Origin: Rhizobiaceae bacterium MnEN-MB40S
Lineage (GTDB): Bacteria; Pseudomonadota; Alphaproteobacteria; Rhizobiales; Rhizobiaceae
Direction of reading: 5' to 3'
Length of the DNA: 64,000 nucleotides
Assembly: GCA_024343425.1 (NCBI GenBank)
Contig: BRLC01000004.1
Location: forward strand, 124,001-188,000
The position numbers were made by a program, and so were the translations under genes. How positions within the stretch are numbered: position 1 is the stretch's first letter; each line of letters starts with the position of its first letter. Of this stretch, positions 63,223-64,000 are shown in pieces. Below the pieces are notes generated by a model. The model was not told the origin of the DNA. It saw nothing but the letters and a program-made list of their open reading frames with translations, and did no database searches.

Positions 63223-64000
63223 ATGGAATGGCTGACGGAATACAAGATTCCCATCGGCAAGTGGTCGAAGGCCGTCGTTGACTGGCTCACGGACAACGCC
63301 GACTGGTTTTTCGACGGACTGGCCGAAATTCTCGGAACTGTGATCGACGCCATCATGTGGGTCCTTCAAACCCCGCCGCCACTCGTCGTCATCCTGGCTC
63401 TTACCGCAATCGCCTTCGTCATTCGAAGGTCGTGGCCGATCACCGTCTTTGTCCTTCTCAGCCTGCTCTTTGTGGTCAACCAGGGGTACTGGACGGAAAC
63501 CACGGAAACGCTGACCCTCGTCATGACGGCCTGCATTTTGTGCATGGTGATCGGCGTGCCGGTCGGCATCGCCGCCGCCCACAGGCCGAAACTCTACGCG
63601 GCGCTGCGTCCGGTGCTGGACCTGATGCAGACGCTGCCGAGCTTCGTCTATCTCATCCCTGCGATCATCTTCTTCGGCATCGGCATGGTTCCGGGCCTGA
63701 TCGCCACGGCGATCTTCGTCCTGCCGGCGCCCATTCGCCTGACGCATCTGGGAATCACCTCTACGCCGCAGTCCCTGCTTGAAGCAGGCGAAGCTTTCGG
63801 CGCGACGCCGCGACAGTTGCTCTGGAAAGTAGAACTCCCCTACGCCATGCCGCAAATCATGGCGGGTCTCACCCAGACGATCATGCTGTCGCTTTCGATG
63901 GTCGTGATCGCGGCCCTGGTCGGCGCCGACGGGTTGGGCGTTCCGGTCGTCCGCGCCCTGAACTCAGTCAACACCGCTCTCGGTTTCGAGGCGGGCTTCG
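63223..64000 (+). CDS. choW: Choline ABC transporter permease, 5' part
   Basis: Starts at ATG 63223 with GGGGGCC upstream and remains open to the right edge (259 codons seen), so the C-terminus is missing. The N-terminal ~45 residues are amphipathic (MEWLTEYKIPIGKW ...), followed by several membrane helices and the permease EAA-like loop EAGEAFGATPRQLLWKVELPYAMPQIMAG. This is the ChoW/OpuAB/ProW family, which pairs with ChoX and an ATPase (ChoV, expected beyond the window). Read directly from the sequence, as it has no stop here. Confidence 0.94.
   Translation, partial: MEWLTEYKIPIGKWSKAVVDWLTDNADWFFDGLAEILGTVIDAIMWVLQTPPPLVVILALTAIAFVIRRSWPITVFVLLSLLFVVNQGYWTETTETLTLVMTACILCMVIGVPVGIAAAHRPKLYAALRPVLDLMQTLPSFVYLIPAIIFFGIGMVPGLIATAIFVLPAPIRLTHLGITSTPQSLLEAGEAFGATPRQLLWKVELPYAMPQIMAGLTQTIMLSLSMVVIAALVGADGLGVPVVRALNSVNTALGFEAGF

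Overview
The window looks like chromosomal DNA of a Hyphomicrobiales (Rhizobiales) alphaproteobacterium, probably Rhizobiaceae or a near relative; this is inferred from gene content, not from a search. The pointers are a fused anthranilate synthase TrpE(G) behind a short tryptophan leader, a separate petA-petB-petC set, a divergent betI/choXW choline region, a lgt/midA/pgeF-type neighbourhood, the order rplY-pth-ychF, and high GC. I see no rRNA, tRNA, prophage, insertion sequence or CRISPR/cas genes. Almost everything is housekeeping or metabolic.

Layout. 1-5.7 kb: end of a MidA-like methyltransferase, pgeF, a creatinase-like M24 protein, a lipoprotein, prs, an AbrB-type membrane protein and a TetR regulator. 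6-10.3 kb: rplY, pth, ychF, two coupled MaoC hydratases, and convergent apt. 10.6-15 kb: an MFS transporter, then the cytochrome bc1 operon petABC (minus strand). 15-21.4 kb: two paralogous ABC exporters flanking a large MscS channel. 21.8-28.3 kb: trmL, ilvD, a small conserved-looking protein, hemF, a CCA/poly(A) polymerase, a CoA pyrophosphatase and a DUF1285 protein. 28.4-35.3 kb: a four-gene MoxR/DUF58/BatA-like operon. 35.3-35.8 kb: a non-coding stretch with a strict 45-bp tandem repeat and a dispersed-type palindrome. 35.8-41.2 kb: GNAT, two Nudix hydrolases, a glutathionyl-hydroquinone reductase, a metallophosphoesterase, a one-TM protein and an alpha/beta hydrolase. 41-50.5 kb: leuA, trpE(G), fhs and putA. 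50.6-51.2 kb: a ParDE toxin-antitoxin cassette. 51.3-57.9 kb: a five-gene operon of poorly characterised proteins (coiled coil, unknown, AAA ATPase, unknown, membrane protein). 58-64 kb: a flavin monooxygenase, a HAD hydrolase with a cytochrome c, tdk, betI, choX and the start of choW.

The most useful observations are these. (1) A previously unlabelled 38-codon ORF lies upstream of leuA, with four consecutive Leu codons. A good promoter places its transcription start at or next to its ATG, the same geometry as the 14-codon trpL (three consecutive Trp codons plus an intrinsic attenuator) upstream of trpE(G). (2) The five-gene AAA/coiled-coil/membrane operon at 51.3-57.9 kb has the look of a multi-protein machine of unknown role. 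(3) The 45-bp tandem repeat at 35.4-35.56 kb has a near-invariant 19-nt core and variable 26-nt partner segments. (4) Several palindromes sit in regulatory positions: upstream of the ABC/MscS cluster, overlapping the parDE promoter, between betI and choX, and upstream of putA.
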